Below, one piece after another: positions 37,561 through 50,402 of a DNA stretch of 64,000 nt; the first letter of the stretch is position 1; every line of letters begins with the position of its first letter. The stretch is taken from contig NC_132892.1 of the NCBI RefSeq assembly GCF_030463535.1, positions 33,286,932-33,350,931 of the forward strand, read 5' to 3'. The notes below the pieces were generated by a model, which made no database searches, was not told where the DNA came from, and was given only the letters and a program-made list of their open reading frames with translations. The position numbers and the translations under genes were made by a program. The stretch is from Salminus brasiliensis. Its lineage: Eukaryota > Chordata > Actinopteri > Characiformes > Bryconidae.

Positions 37561-37593
37561 TTGGATGCAGTAGATGAGCCTCAGTACTGGACG
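37561..37593 (+). other. Orphan 33-nt exon-like cassette, copy 5
   Basis: LDAVDEPQYWT between CGACAG and GTAAGC, 228 bp after the gene C poly(A) signal. It is closest to copy 2. Confidence 0.5.
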
Positions 37594-39479
37594 GTAAGCA
37601 ATTTACTTTAGATTGTTAATGGTTTAAATGCTCATTTTACACAAAAAGCATAAATATTTATAGTTCTTTTTCAGAAATGTGTTTTCAGTAGTGCCCAATT
37701 TTAAATAAATAAATAAATAAAAATTTCAGACAGGCCAGTTTTTTTTGCTTGGCTACAACTAGAGGTTTTCCCAGTGCAGTGGTCCAAGTAGTTTTGGTCT
37801 GAACCAATAGGTTTACAAATGTTCTAATGCAGTTTAGTCAAACCTCTGTCAGTCACAGGCTGTCAGAATTGTTGCAATCCTCCCACAATGGCGCCCCTGT
37901 AGGCTCATGAAATTTAACATCATGTTTTCAGTTGAGAAGCCTTCAGAAAGCAGGTTCAAATCTCACTTTTTCTTTCAGAAGATTAGAGATTTGTAGTTTT
38001 CCAAAAGCTTTAAAATGTGAAGATCAACTTTATTGGTAAAGATCAGTGTGATGAATCATCTTTGTGCTGAGATGCTTCCGCGAGGCCCAGCCGTGATCAT
38101 GTTTATTCTCCACTCCACAAAACCAGCTGGGTATTTCTGTGCTGAGATCAGCACTGATCAACCCACCGGTGATGATGACCATGTTCTATTGAACAGTTCA
38201 CAACTTATGAAACTATGATATCTTTTCTTTCTTATCATAGTGTCTAAATCTGCATTTATTGAGCATTTCAGTTGTTGTTTGAGGTATAAACAGTAAGTGT
38301 GTGACTTTGGGTAGGGTGAAAAATCATCTCATATCTGAACTATTTACCACCCTGTTATTTTACCTTATAATTAAATATGCTGATTATCCTTTTGAGGATG
38401 GTTCATGGAAGAAAAAAAAGCAAACTAAAGAAATTGCTTTTATTGGCTGGTTTTCAGCACAGTTCAGCACAGCCCACAGTAGCCACATAGCATAGCATAA
38501 TTTACCTTAGTCTAGAATACCTTTAAAGACCACCGTGAGATTAGGACTTCATCTAGTGGGCAGGGGTTATGGGGTGCATGTTAGGGGTGTAAATATAAGA
38601 CTGTTAGGCTAAGACTGGTTACGTAACAATTTTGGGTTTTTGAAAATATTTTACAGCTGTGATCTTGTTCTGCTGGATTTTAAATAGGAGAAACAGTGTT
38701 TAAGGTTCATAGTTTGTCATTTTTATGCCCTGAAGTCTTATTATTCTGCTATCTATGATCTAACTACCACTAAAGATAATTACAACATTCATTTCTACTC
38801 TATAGGACAAAAGTATTGGGACACCTGAAAACAAATGTATCATAAAGAGATGATTGTTTGTTGTAACTGTCTCTATAGTTCAGGAAAGTACAAAAGTACT
38901 AGATGGAGCTCCACCACAATCATTCCAGAGAACCAGTGTTCTTCCACTGCTCCACAGCTCAGCTGGCATTGGGCATAGTGCCAATAGGTTAATTTGCTCC
39001 GGAGAATCCTATTCTTTGGGCAATACTTATGGGTGCAACTTAAAGTATCTGAAAGCATTCATTAGAATCCACAAACATGTACATGTACATGGACATGTAG
39101 TGAATGTATGTGGTCAGCTTATAGCCAACATTTAAAGTAATTATTTTAAACATATAGGTTACATTGTTGTGAAAAAAGTCTACCTCCTCCATGAGCACTT
39201 ATGAAATGGATGTCCCGGAAGGTATGTGAGCCGTCCATCACCCGTAGTAAGGACAGTCTGCTCATGCTTCCCCCACAACAGATGATTTTGGGAGTTGGGG
39301 GTTGGTGTTGTCAGCCTCAAGCCTTGACAAAGTTCTAGCCATATTTTTAGATTGTTTGAATCACTTATGACCACAAGCTCACAATAAAAGTAATTTTCAT
39401 TTTTCAAGTACTCAGAATTAATTAATTAAAGGATTTTTTTTATTATTTTGTAGATCTCAGTATAACGATTTATCTGAGA
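37594..39479. other. Spacer between genes C and D
   Basis: The first 600 bp are decayed unit spacer related to 7144-8700. A MITE remnant lies at 38797-39102 (left end GACAAAAGTATTGGGACACC, right end ACATGTAGTG). The last part ends in a TTTTGTAG acceptor before gene D. No other exon is seen. Confidence 0.55.
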
Positions 39480-42400
39480 ATGCCTCCTCCACTTCTCCTG
39501 ACCTTTCTGCTAATGGCTGTGGGTGAGTCAGCAAATCCTGCTATAACACCTTCACTACAGCATCTCACTGAAGACGTTTCTTTGCCTGACTCTGGTGTAT
39601 AAACATATTTTAATTGAACAATACTATTCATGAAAACCTGGCATTACACTCTGTGTTACAGGTCATTTTTCACATTTTCCCTTTGAGGTGGGAAATTTTG
39701 CCTGTTCATGTTGCTTTACATCCTAAATTTAAATATTTCACTTTTCTTTTTGAACTTAATTTGAAATGTAATTATTTGTGTTGTCTTAGAGCTCCACATG
39801 GAATCTCCTGGAGAAGTGACAGAGGGAGAAACAGCAGATCTGACGTGTAAAACCACCTGCAATCTGACTGATCCAACATTCATCTGGTTCAAAAATGAAC
39901 ATGCTTTAACCACAAAGACTATCAAGAACAACCAGCTCCACCTGCAGACAGTCAGCAGTGAGGATGCAGGCAGGTATAGCTGTGCTGTAAGAGGATCTGA
40001 ACATCTCCCCTCTACTGCTCAAACTCTCAGAGTCAGATGTGAGTAAAGTCCACATTCTTCATTATATTCTGAAAGTGGTTCAAAAGCCAAAGGGATATTA
40101 ACAGAAAAAATAAAGATATAAAAGATAAGGAACATATACTGTGCTGCTGTCAAACAAAACTCTTCTGAAAATCTCCAAAATGTGAACTTTGCAGTAGAAT
40201 AAAAAACACCTTCTTAATTTTCAATGGAAGTCAATGTAAATTTGTTTACATTGCAATTTGTTTATTAGTCATTCAGGACCATTTCTATTGGTGAATTGAT
40301 CATGAATTGTATAATATATTAAATGAAGCAATGGTAATTGAAATTATAATCTTTCTTTCTAGATCCACCAAAGAGTGTCATAGTGTCCATCAGTTCTTCT
40401 AGTGAAACCATGGAGGGCAGGTCAGTGAATCTGACATGCAGCAGTGATGCAAACCCACCTGTGCAGAACTACACCTGGTTTAAAGAAGGAGGAAGCTCAC
40501 CTGTAGGATATGGACACAGTTACAGTCCTCCACAGAGTGGATCCTACTACTGCCAGGGTCAGAATCAACATGGATCCCTGAGATCAGATCTGGTGCCAAT
40601 AATTTTGAAAGGTAAAGATGTGTGATATGATATGGATTTCATGCTAAATATTAAATATGACTCAAATATGAATGTCCATTAGCTACATAATGCTATTTTC
40701 CACAACAGCTAGACTTATTTGTCTAGTTTCTGGTTGTGTATGCGTTCATGTGGCTCTTGTCTGTATGTCAGCAGACTGGTCTGTAATTTTTTATGCATGT
40801 GTTGGAGTGGTTGGAGTTTGTGTGGTTGCTGCTCTTCTCGCTGTAGCGATAAGGTGAGAATCATTAGCCTATTTTTCAGTTTAAAAATATGCAATAACAA
40901 TTGTATTATTTTTTTGAGTATGATCTTTCTGATAACAGGAGAAAGAGGCAGAACCGAAATATGGTTGTGTACATGGTGAGTAATTACAGAATTCTAGATA
41001 TGAATGAGTTAACGATAGGATCCATTTATGACTTGTTTTACTCTCTTCATCAGAACACTGGACACAACACAAGGCCTCCTGTTGATGATGCATGCAGTAT
41101 TTCAGACTATGTGAATGACGTGAGTTTAAGATGTTGAGTTATTAGACTTTCACAGTCCAACTATTTAGGTCTGAGCATGTTTAATACATATACAGTATTA
41201 CCAGGGGAATGTCAAATTGACTGTCCTAAATTTGAATATGCTAATAACTCTGATAACTGTGTGATTAGTTAATGGTTTTAGTAAGCGTCTATGAAGGGAT
41301 CGATTTTATCTGGGGGTCGAGTGAAGCATGCTGGTGAGATTTTCTGTAAATTTCACATGTAGTCAACTACATGGTGGTAGTTGGTCTAAAGAACCCCAGC
41401 AGATGCTGGAATACCCAGTCAACACCAGCATCAACCCAGTCTGGAAGGTGGTTCAGCTCAGCAGAAAGAAAAACACAGGTGTTAGATTGTTTTTGAGGTG
41501 ACTGGACACAATATGAGAGGTATTACAGACAGCAGACAATGTGTACTGTTACTGTAACGCTAACAGGCCTCTTCATAACAACCGAGCTAAAAAACGAGAG
41601 CCAGACATGAGAAATCAGCTTATGGTATGGGATGAGAGCACCAACATCTCGATGTTAATGACCTAGACCTTCAGGGGCTTTCATGATTGTATGTGCTAGC
41701 AATAGGCAAGCATCTATTAACATCAATGTCGGCGGATGAGGTCATATCCCTATGTCCCTATATATCCCATGATAATTATCTTTTTAATTGCCCATTACAA
41801 AACAACCCATGTCATTTTTCCTATGTCCTGTTGGCAGCTCTGTATTTCACCCTGATGTTGTTTCTGGCTAAATCAATGATCTTTTCTGACCTGACCTGTT
41901 AACTCTCAGTCCTTCTGCTGATGACACATCCAGTATGTCCAGCTATGTAGAAGTAAAAGTAAGTTTAAGGTGTTAAAGAGTAATGAGACACTTGCAGATT
42001 ACATAGCAACACAGTGCTTACTTTTGGTGTCCCTGTGAGAGATAGTAGGGCTGAAGTTCTGCAAATTGTGGATCCATGATAGGAGTAATTTTTTCCTGGA
42101 AATTAACTACCATCATCTTAGATAATTATCTAAAGAAATGTCAGTTTGGGGACTCCGTATTTCATGTTTTTGGCTTAAAAAATAATTTTCTGACCTTTTC
42201 TTTAACTCTGCAGGGCATTAAAGACAGCAGTTGTCATCCGGATAACAACACAGCCATTATTTCCGACTATGTGAATGTAGAAGTAAGTTTAAGTTGTTAA
42301 ACATTCATTAGAATTTTACACTTCTGGGTCACAGAGCAGGTCATTATTCAGATTATAGTACTGACTGATGTTGCGTTTGTCATTTTTTGCTAGTTTACTA

Positions 42401-45000
42401 GATAATCTCATCAAATATAGAGACAGAGATATAGAGTCTTTTACTATTATCTTCCCAAGCCTATTGTTCACTCTTCATTCTTGTTTGGAACATCTAATTG
42501 GATATTAACCACTTTATAGCACTTAATGTGCTTCATTTATAGCAATGAAGTTGTCCAGAAATTTGTACTACTGGACAAAAGCCAATACCTCAGATATTTG
42601 TGTGACTGTTGCATTTTAGATCATATAACATTTAATGATGTCTGTTAGTGAGCACCGAAACAATGTGCAGAGTGCCACATCACAGTTCATTTACATTAGA
42701 CTAGTTCCTGCACTATCAGACGGGCTCTTGGACAAGCTGTCTGAGCTGCAGACCATCTACAGCAAGAAGTGCTGGACCAAGGCCAGGAAGATTGTAATGT
42801 ACCTCAGCCATCCAAGCTCCCCCTGTTCTGGTCAGGGAAGTGCTCACACTCCCTGAAGGCAAACACAGAGAGAATGAAGAGGGGTTTCTTCCTACAAGCC
42901 ATTCAGACTCTGAACCAGGACTGTGGTGGTTAAGACTGTTGGCCTCCCTCCACCCCCTTCACCTCACAGGACTTTTCACTGAACATAAACACTTATTATT
43001 ATGATATCAGTGGCAGTTGTGTTGCACATCCCCTTTACACTTTTACACTTGACAACTCGTCCCTGCATTTTACATTTCTTTTATTTTGTGTAAATTCAGA
43101 GCATTTATTGCATATATTTTTACTCATATTTATTATTATCTCTCTATATACAGTGCCCTCCAAAATTATTGGCACCCCTGGTTAAGATGTGTTCTTTAGC
43201 TTCTAATAAATTGAGTTTTTTTCTAAATAATATAGGACCACGATGGAAAAAAAGAGTAAAATCCAACCTTTAACTCAAGTGAATTTATTCAGTAGGAAAA
43301 AAAATCCCACATTAAGAAATAATTGTTTAACATCAAATCATGTGTGCCACAATTATTGGCACCCCTGATGTTAATACTTTGTACAACCCCCTTTTGCCAA
43401 CAAAACAGCACCTAATCTTCTCTTATAATATTTCACAAGATGGGAGAATACAGATAGAGGGATCTTTGACCATTCCTCTTTGCACAATCTCTCTAAATCT
43501 ACCAGCGACCTGGGTCCTCTCCTCTGCACTCTCCTCTTCAGCTCACCCCACAGGTTTTCAATGGGGTTGAGGTCTGGGGACTGAGATGGCCATGGGAGGA
43601 GCTTGATTCTGTGTATGGTGAACCATTTCTGTGTAGATTTGGCCATATGTTTTGGGTCATTATCTTGCTGAAAGACCCAGTGATGACCCATCTTCAGCTT
43701 TTGGGCAGAAGCCACCAGATTTTGTTTTAAAATGTCCTGGTATTTCATGATGCCATGCACCCTAACAAGGTTCCCAGGGCCTTTGGAAGAGAAACAGGCC
43801 CACAGCATCACTGATCCTCCCCCATATTTCACAGTGGGCATGAGGTGCTTTTCTGCATACTCAGCTCTTGTGTTACGCCAGACCCACTTAGAGCATTTGT
43901 TGCCAAAAAGCTCTATCTTAGTTTCATCTGACCAAAGCACACGGTCCCAGTTGAAGTTCCAGTGCTGCTTAGCAAACTCCAAACGTTTGCGTTTATGACT
44001 GTGAGTGAGAAAAGGGTTTTTCAGTGCATGCCTCCCAAACAGCTTGTTGGCATGCAGATAGCGCCTGATGGTTGTTTGGAGACTTTGTGACCCCAAGAAG
44101 CTACCATTTGTTGCAATTCTGTAACAGTGAGCTTTGGAGACCTTTTTATTTCTCCTATCATCCTCTTCACTGTGCGTGGTGGCAAAATAAACCTGCGTCC
44201 TCGTCCAGGCTTGTTTACCACTGTTCCAGTTGTTTTACACTTCTTAATAATTCCTCTGACAGTAGATATGGACAGGTGTAGGTGAGTGGCTATTTTCTTG
44301 TAGCCATTGCCTGACTTGTGGAGGTCAACACACATCTGCCTTACTTGAATGGTATGTTCCTTTGTCTTTCCCATGTTGAAGAGAAATGGCCTCTGTGTCA
44401 TGTCATATTTATACCCCAGGGAAACAGGAAGTTGTGAATTACTAATTAAATGTCCCTACATACTCTGATCAACTTCGTAAACTACTGTAGAATTGACAGA
44501 AATACTTTAATTACATTTATTTCCTAAGAAATGTCAGGGGTGCCAATAATTGTGGAACAGGTGATTTTATGAAGAATAATTATTTCTTAGTTAGGGATTT
44601 TTTTTTCCTTTAAAATTCACTTCAGTTAAAGGTTGGATTTTACTCTTTTTTCCATCATGGTCCTATATTATTTAGAAAAAAAACTCAATTCATTAGAAGC
44701 TAAAGAACACATCTTAACCAGGGGTGCCAATAATTATGGAGGGCACTGTATGTTTTAAGTATTTTATTTAACATATAGTAGACATAAATGTTGTTTCATG
44801 TAAGCGGACAGTCATCAATGCATTTCACTGCGTAAGTGACCAAAAACGTTTATGAACTTCATATTTAATCCTTAAAAAAAAGAATCAATTTCTGGCTTGC
44901 TCTCTCTCTTTCTGTTCTGCAGGACATTGGATATACTGCTTGTTCTTGTGATGATGATGCAACCAGCATTGCAGACTATGAGAATCTAGAAGTGACTTAA
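39480..45000 (+). CDS. Gene D: V-less CD22/Siglec-like receptor, possibly decaying
   Basis: Exons are 39480-39522 (signal peptide), 39790-40038 and 40363-40611 (C2), 40775-40853 (TM), 40939-40975, 41054-41119, 42214-42282 and 44923-45000 (last, read through GTGACT to a TAA). Joined this way the frame stays open for about 289 aa. No V-set exon lies in the 267-bp intron after the leader, so the first Ig domain is the CKTTC-type C2 whose extra Cys then has no V-domain partner. Tail motifs are SDYVND, SDYVNV (ITIM match) and DYENL. Two other tail exons (41910 and 45483) are out of phase. No DLRKH-type last exon was found. It may be a functional short form or a pseudogene; the 3' end is uncertain. 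Confidence 0.65.
41910..41958 (+). pseudogene. Out-of-phase tail exon in gene D
   Basis: The reading PSADDTSSMSSYVEVK is visible and carries an ITIM match (SSYVEV). The only nearby acceptor (CTCTCAG at 41903-41909) gives 49 nt and an early TGA in the required phase. The 5' part of the exon appears deleted, so it is probably skipped. Confidence 0.6.
42690..43060 (+). mobile_element. LINE ORF2 C-terminal fragment in gene D intron
   Basis: The + strand frames read KLSELQTIYSKKCWTKA and then a shifted MKRGFFLQAIQTLNQD, the usual 'FFPQAIRLLN' end of CR1/L2/Rex-type ORF2. It is followed by a stop and a short tail. Confidence 0.6.
43151..44748 (-). mobile_element. Tc1-like transposon, family D, nearly intact
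   Basis: The 1598-bp element has ends CAGTGCCCTCCAAAATTATT / AATAATTATGGAGGGCACTG, flanked by TA. The minus-strand transposase is in two overlapping frames (44374 to 44021 and 44096 to 43371), so one frameshift around 44080-44100 separates the DNA-binding half from the DDE half. WSDETK, QQDNDPKHM and DLNPIENLW are intact in the second frame. It lies in the intron before the last gene D exon, antisense to the gene. Confidence 0.9.
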
Positions 45001-45960
45001 TGATGTTAAGGGGTAATTAGACTTTTACACAACACCTGTACATTTGGCCCACACAATAAGATCACAGTACTTCAAGAAAAGTGAATGACTGATCTTGTCC
45101 TCATCATTCTTTTACTGATCGATAACGTTGATAAGGTCGAAGACATGCCAAGAATCTCAAACACTGTTGTCCTTTCTTTTTAAAGCCAAAATCGTACATA
45201 AAACAGGTCAATTAAAAAACCTCAAACGTAACCGCCTTGATTCGTTATATTTACAGCCACAAAAATTGACAAGCCCAGTCCACTAGCCAAAGTCTTTCAG
45301 GGTTAAACACAAAGGTTACTTCTGGGGCATATGGAAGCCAAATAAAAAAAAGGCCAAAAGCTGATTATAGCTAATTGGGTGAAATATTGCTTTTAAGGGT
45401 GCTAGATGTTCTATATTCATGATTGGAAATGAGACACTTATAATTATTTCAAAATAATTAAAGAAAAACCTATATCCCTCAGGGATGTATCCTGTATTCC
45501 AGACTATGTGCAGGTAGAAGTGAGTTCAAGATGTTTAAAGAGTAATCAGACTTCTACTGGAGAAGTAAAGAGATCTTAGCTTTGATCTCAGTGAAAAAGA
45601 AGATTATAAGTCAAACTAACAGAAGGCCAAGTTCTGTAAAGCCAGTTCTGGCTTTCAGATTCATTGTTTTATCTGAGCTATGCCTCTTTAGTGTGTCCTT
45701 TCTTTGTTTTTCCCAACTTTTCTGTTTCATTATTCTATGGGGTGCCATTTTACCCTGTGCCTGCTGGTGGACCTCCAATGCCTGGGATGCTGGGAGCAAC
45801 TTTCCTCCCACAGTGCAGAAAAACATCCACAGTCAGCACATGGCACACATCATAAAACTCAAGTTACTTAATTATTTTCTGCTCCATGTGTTACAGTGTG
45901 GTGTAGGGTTTGGACTCAAGTGCAGTTAATTTAAATGATACTACCCCTTTTTTGGGGGTA
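45001..45960 (+). other. Downstream of gene D: fossil tail exon
   Basis: At 45483-45519, after CCTCAG, the sequence encodes DVSCIPDYVQVE followed by GTGAGT. The exon is 37 nt, out of phase and 5'-truncated. The rest holds no recognisable exon. Confidence 0.5.
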
Positions 45961-46420
45961 TTATTTTATGGTGCGAGTAACAGATGGTGGCAGGGCTCGA
46001 ACTCCCAACCTTGGTAATGTGAGCCCAGTGCATTTCCACTACACCACCACACCTGTGAGAGGCGGTAGTGTAAAAACTGTTTAAAAGCTATATAGAAAAA
46101 GGGCGGGAAATGAAACAAAGGAAACACTGGGAGTGGTGTGTACTCAAACAAAGGAGAATCTAAACATTTTCCAACTCAAAATATTTTCTTTTCTAGTTTT
46201 CCTTTTCACCACTGATTACAACAAACTCTTTTTTTCTGTGTTTTAACTTCAGCTTTTCTTCCCTTTTGCTGGGTGTATTTATACCATGCCACACAGGTGG
46301 ATCTGGTCAGCGTTGATTACCACTTGGGCTTCTGGGGCTTGGAGTTCTTTGCTCCAGCTCCACCAGCTTTCCTACTGTGCTGGCCAGGCCTCCTGCTGGC
46401 TCCTTACACCCTGACTGTTC
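45961..46420 (-). mobile_element. tRNA-like SINE or LTR-related repeat
   Basis: On the minus strand there is an A-box-like TGGTGTAGTGG followed by a B-box-like GGGAGTTCGAGCCC (about 45990-46050), as in tRNA-derived SINEs. The following part (GGGCGGGAAATGAAACAAAG; TGCCACACAGGTGGATCTGG) is related to the element at 16017-16693. AATAAA at 46514-46519 follows. Confidence 0.4.
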
Positions 46421-47269
46421 TGTAACACTCTTGTCCTCATCCTTGTTTTACTGGTCACTAGAAACAGGAAAGATATTTTGTCTGTCACTTCTACTTATAC
46501 TCTTTGTTTTGTCAATAAAGCCTAAATTAGACATTTCTAAATTTATTTTGATATATTTATGACTTTATTTATTTTTTATTTTTTTCTTGCTTCTGTCATC
46601 CCTGGCTTGCTCCCGGATCTCTGTAAAGCTGTGATGTGATATAAAAGCGATATAAAAATACATTTGGAATTGCTTTAGTACATAATTAGAAATAAATCAC
46701 TAATCATTTTATTATTAGTTGTAATATTGCACAATAAACACAGTTGCCACCCTGTTGTGCACATGGTTTAGTGCTGTTTACCCTGCAATCAGTAATAAGT
46801 AGATTAAGTTGAACCCTTTTTAACACCTAAACACGGAAACTCCTGTACTGAACTCATTCTGACATAATAGAGACTCTGTTTTTACTATCACTATGAATAA
46901 ACATTGGATTTACGAAGCACATTGGCTCATTAAACAGTAAACCTAAAGCATTTTAGTCCATAGTGACTAGTAGAACCCCACTTTAGAACACTTATTGATG
47001 TTAGTGGTTATTAACTCTCATTAAATCAAACTTACATACAGCAATAAATGTAGAACCCAAATGAGTGCTCCCAGTTACACATTTATTGCATTTATAATGT
47101 ATACATTTTGGGAAATAATCTATGTGGTTATGCAATTATGTGTGCATAACAGGGTGGTAACAAGTGTGTATTGTTAATGCAGTTATTGGTGAATTTACAG
47201 GCATCCAGTTTTGTATTTGAAAATGTCTAATTCAGAAATTATTGAACAAGGAGCAAGACCAAATGCTGA
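46421..47269. other. Spacer, no gene seen
   Basis: AT-rich sequence. It contains CCCGGATCTCTGTAAAGCTG at about 46612, a short form of the dispersed repeat at 63845. AATAAA at 46514 could serve gene D. Confidence 0.4.
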
Positions 47270-49440
47270 TCTTAGGTAATTTGTATTTTACATCTCTAAA
47301 CGTGTAAAATAAAACCTGAAAATATTAATATACTCTTCAGGGGAAGGGCTGTGGCCTCTGCGACCCGGTCAGCCAAGCATAGAGACAGACACAGATGGGC
47401 TCAATACAAACCCCGAGGGGACCTTTTTATTAGCACCACCCAACACCAAAATGATACTTTAAACAAATAGTTAAAAGGTCCAAAAGAGGCTACTAAATGC
47501 TCCACCTGGAGTTCATTGTCCTGTTTGCCTCACAGCATTAGGGTGGTACTCATGGTACCCACATCTCCTCACCACCACAACTCCTATGACCTAAAGAAGA
47601 ATGTCTGTCTACATTCATTTATCCTTGTTTTGTGGACACCTCTACTAATGAGGGCATTTAGTTACTTCAAGTTGCCTCCATAAGTTGCTGACACAGATGT
47701 GCAAATGCACACCCACAGCTTGTAAAGTCAATAATCCTAGCTGATAATCATTAACCTGCATTAGGCATGGTGCATAATGCCAGACATGGGCTAGAGGGGA
47801 ATAAAGACCCCAGCATTGAGCGGTGGAGCAGTGGAATGGTGTTCTCTGGAATGATTGTGATCTGGGGAGTTATGGATGAGGTTGGGTCATCAAACATCCT
47901 GACCTCTATAACACCTTTATCACTAAATGAAGTCAAATACTCCAAAATCTAGTGGAAAGCCTTCTTCCCTGGACAGTAGAGACAGTTACTTCAACAAAAG
48001 CAGGATCAGCTCTTACCCTTGATTTCAGAACAATGAATGAGCAGGTGTCCTATTTTCATTCAACTTTTATAATAACTGTATATTACCTGTATCAAATTCT
48101 GAGAGCTGAGTGCTAATAAAAATACAAAGCACAACAGTACTGTAACAGCTCTAAGACTCTGTCTTCACTTCATCTTCAAGCTTCATCTCTATTTTTGTAT
48201 GTATCAACAATAAAGCTTATATAAACTATACATACATGTAGAACTGTTTTCTGCGAACTGTCTAGTAGTCTTACATGAAGTGACCTTGACCAGAGCACTG
48301 TCTTACACTGAGGATGTTTCAGTTCCTGCTTTCTAGGCCAGTCTGGTTCCTGTGCCCCGGCTACTGTAGTTCCAGAGCAGGCCCCATTTTTGCGGGTCTA
48401 TAATCAGCCTGGTGACTTCCTGAGGATGTCACCAGGTTGATTTAGTACATACATTTTACATTTTACATCTTTAAAAGTGTCAAATATAACCTGAAAATAT
48501 TAATATACTCCTCAGGGGAAGGGCCGTGGCCTCTGTGACCCGGTCAGCCAAGCATAGAGACAGACACAGATGGGCTCAATACAAATCCTGAGGGGACCTT
48601 TTTATTAACACCATCCATCACCAACACCAAAATGATACTTTAAACAAACAATTATAAGGTCCAAAAGAGGCTACTAAATGCTCCACCTAGAGTTCATTGT
48701 CCTGTTTGCCTCCAGGTGCTCAGCATTAGGGTGGTATGCATGGTACCATGACCTAAAGAAGAATGTCTCCTGACAAACATCCTGACCTCTATAACACCTT
48801 TATCACTGAATGGAGTCAAATACTCCAAAATCTAGTGGAAAGCCTTCTTCCCTAGACATTAGAGACAGTTACTTCAACAAAAGCAGGATCAGCTCTTTTT
48901 AATACCCTTGATTTCAGAACAATGAATGAGCAGGTGTCCTATTTTCATTCAACTTTTATAATAACTGTATATTACCTGTATCGAATTCTGAGAGCTCATG
49001 CTAATGAAAATGTTGCGCAACAGTACTGTAACAGCTCTCAGACTCTGTCTTACTTTACTTCATCTTCAAGCTTCATCTCTATGTATCAACAATAAAGCTT
49101 ATATAAACTATACATACATGTAGAACTGTTTTCTGTGAACTGTCTAGTAGTCTTACATGAAGTGACCTTGATAAGGACTAGGTCTTATCTAAATGGGGTT
49201 TCCTCTGGAGTAACTGAGGATGATCCTGAAAAGAGTAAAGACAACAAGACAGAATGTTAATGAGCTTACAAATGGTTTCATATGTCGAATCAGAGCACTG
49301 TCTTACACTGAGGATGTTTCAGTTCCTGCTTTCTGGGCCAGTCTGGTTCCTGTGCCCCGGCTACTGTAGTTCCAGAGCAGGCCCCATTTTTGCAGGTCTA
49401 TAATCAGCCTGGTGACTTCCTGAAGCTCCATTCTTGGCCC
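47270..49440 (+). repeat. Tandem duplication of the receptor 3'-end segment
   Basis: The block 47270-48420 is repeated at 48470-49430: shared landmarks are AATATTAATATACTC, GGCCTCTGNGACCCGGTCAG, a reversed MITE (47620-48055; shortened in copy 2), the AATAAAGCTTATATAAAC poly(A) segment (48209-48214 and 49091-49096), and TTTCAGTTCCTGCTTTCT. It is the likely ancestral 3'UTR of gene D, now 3-4 kb from its last coding exon. Confidence 0.7.
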
Positions 49441-49931
49441 TTGCCCTTCAGCTAATTGGCCAAATCAGTGTTTCCATCACAACTATTAAACCATATTAAA
49501 TTGTACATTATTAAATTGCTAATAAAATGAATGAACTAAAAAAGGAAATAAAATAATATTTATTCATGTAAAAATACAAAATAAATTAAGACTCAAAAGG
49601 GCTCCAGAGACCTCATACCCAAAAGTCATATTGCAGTGCACACACTAACCTATTGTAATTCTCAATAATGTAATAATGTAATTCTCAATATTGTAATTAT
49701 GATACCCATCTTCAACCTGGGGTGAAAAAGTACTAAAGTGAAGAAACCATGTCTGACAATAGGTGTTCCAGAGGTTGCTACCAGAAACATATTTAAGTGT
49801 TAAAGTTGGTGGTCACCTTTTCTTATAATTTAACATTTCTGTCCTGATGGGAGAGGTCTCTTCTTAGATGGCAATATAGAGTCTGTGCCAAGGGGCACTG
49901 AAGCTGTCATGACTTTTAATTTGTCATCACA

Positions 49932-50402
49932 TTGATTCATATTTTGTCACATGACTTGTGTGGTGCATCAGAAGTAGACGAGAAAGAGAAAGAATACAGA
50001 AAGTTGGTAAAGGTCTTTCATCTTCCTGATAAGGCTGGATTTGAAACCTACCTGGAACCACGAGGAGTAAGGCAGGAATCCTCCCCTGAACAGGGTACTG
50101 CAATGGACTGGCACCACATTCGCCCACTGACTCACAACTTTAGCAAACCCATAGTTTTTTTGGAAGGCAGGAAAAATAGAGTTTTGGAAGAGAAGCCTGT
50201 GTGGGGAGAACAAGTACCAAACCCACAACCACAAGCATCTAGAAACCTGCTGCAGTACTATGCCAACCTAAGAGACTTTCTCAACTGGTCTAAACTGAAC
50301 CAGGTGTCGGGGGCTCTGAGTGGTCCAGCTAAGACGCTGCCATATGGTCCAAGAATCACTGGTTTGAATGGGTTGCCTAGGGCAGTATCGGCAACAGTTT
50401 AA
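49932..50402 (+). CDS. Unrecognised 156-codon open frame
   Basis: An uninterrupted frame with ATG and stop, and no signal peptide, TM segment or known motif. The product is hydrophilic, with a central DWHHIRPLTHNFSKP stretch and a basic C-terminal part. There is no poly(A) signal close by and no relation to the receptor exons. It could be an old transposon fragment or chance; no function is proposed. Confidence 0.15.
   Translation: MIHILSHDLCGASEVDEKEKEYRKLVKVFHLPDKAGFETYLEPRGVRQESSPEQGTAMDWHHIRPLTHNFSKPIVFLEGRKNRVLEEKPVWGEQVPNPQPQASRNLLQYYANLRDFLNWSKLNQVSGALSGPAKTLPYGPRITGLNGLPRAVSATV

Noticed and set aside
45980..46060. tRNA gene candidate on the minus strand
   Set aside because: A and B box-like words are present, but no full cloverleaf is evident. 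It is better explained as a tRNA-derived SINE.
47270..49440. CRISPR-like or other spaced repeat array
   Set aside because: This is a simple two-copy tandem duplication in a vertebrate genome. No regularly spaced short repeats are present anywhere in the window.
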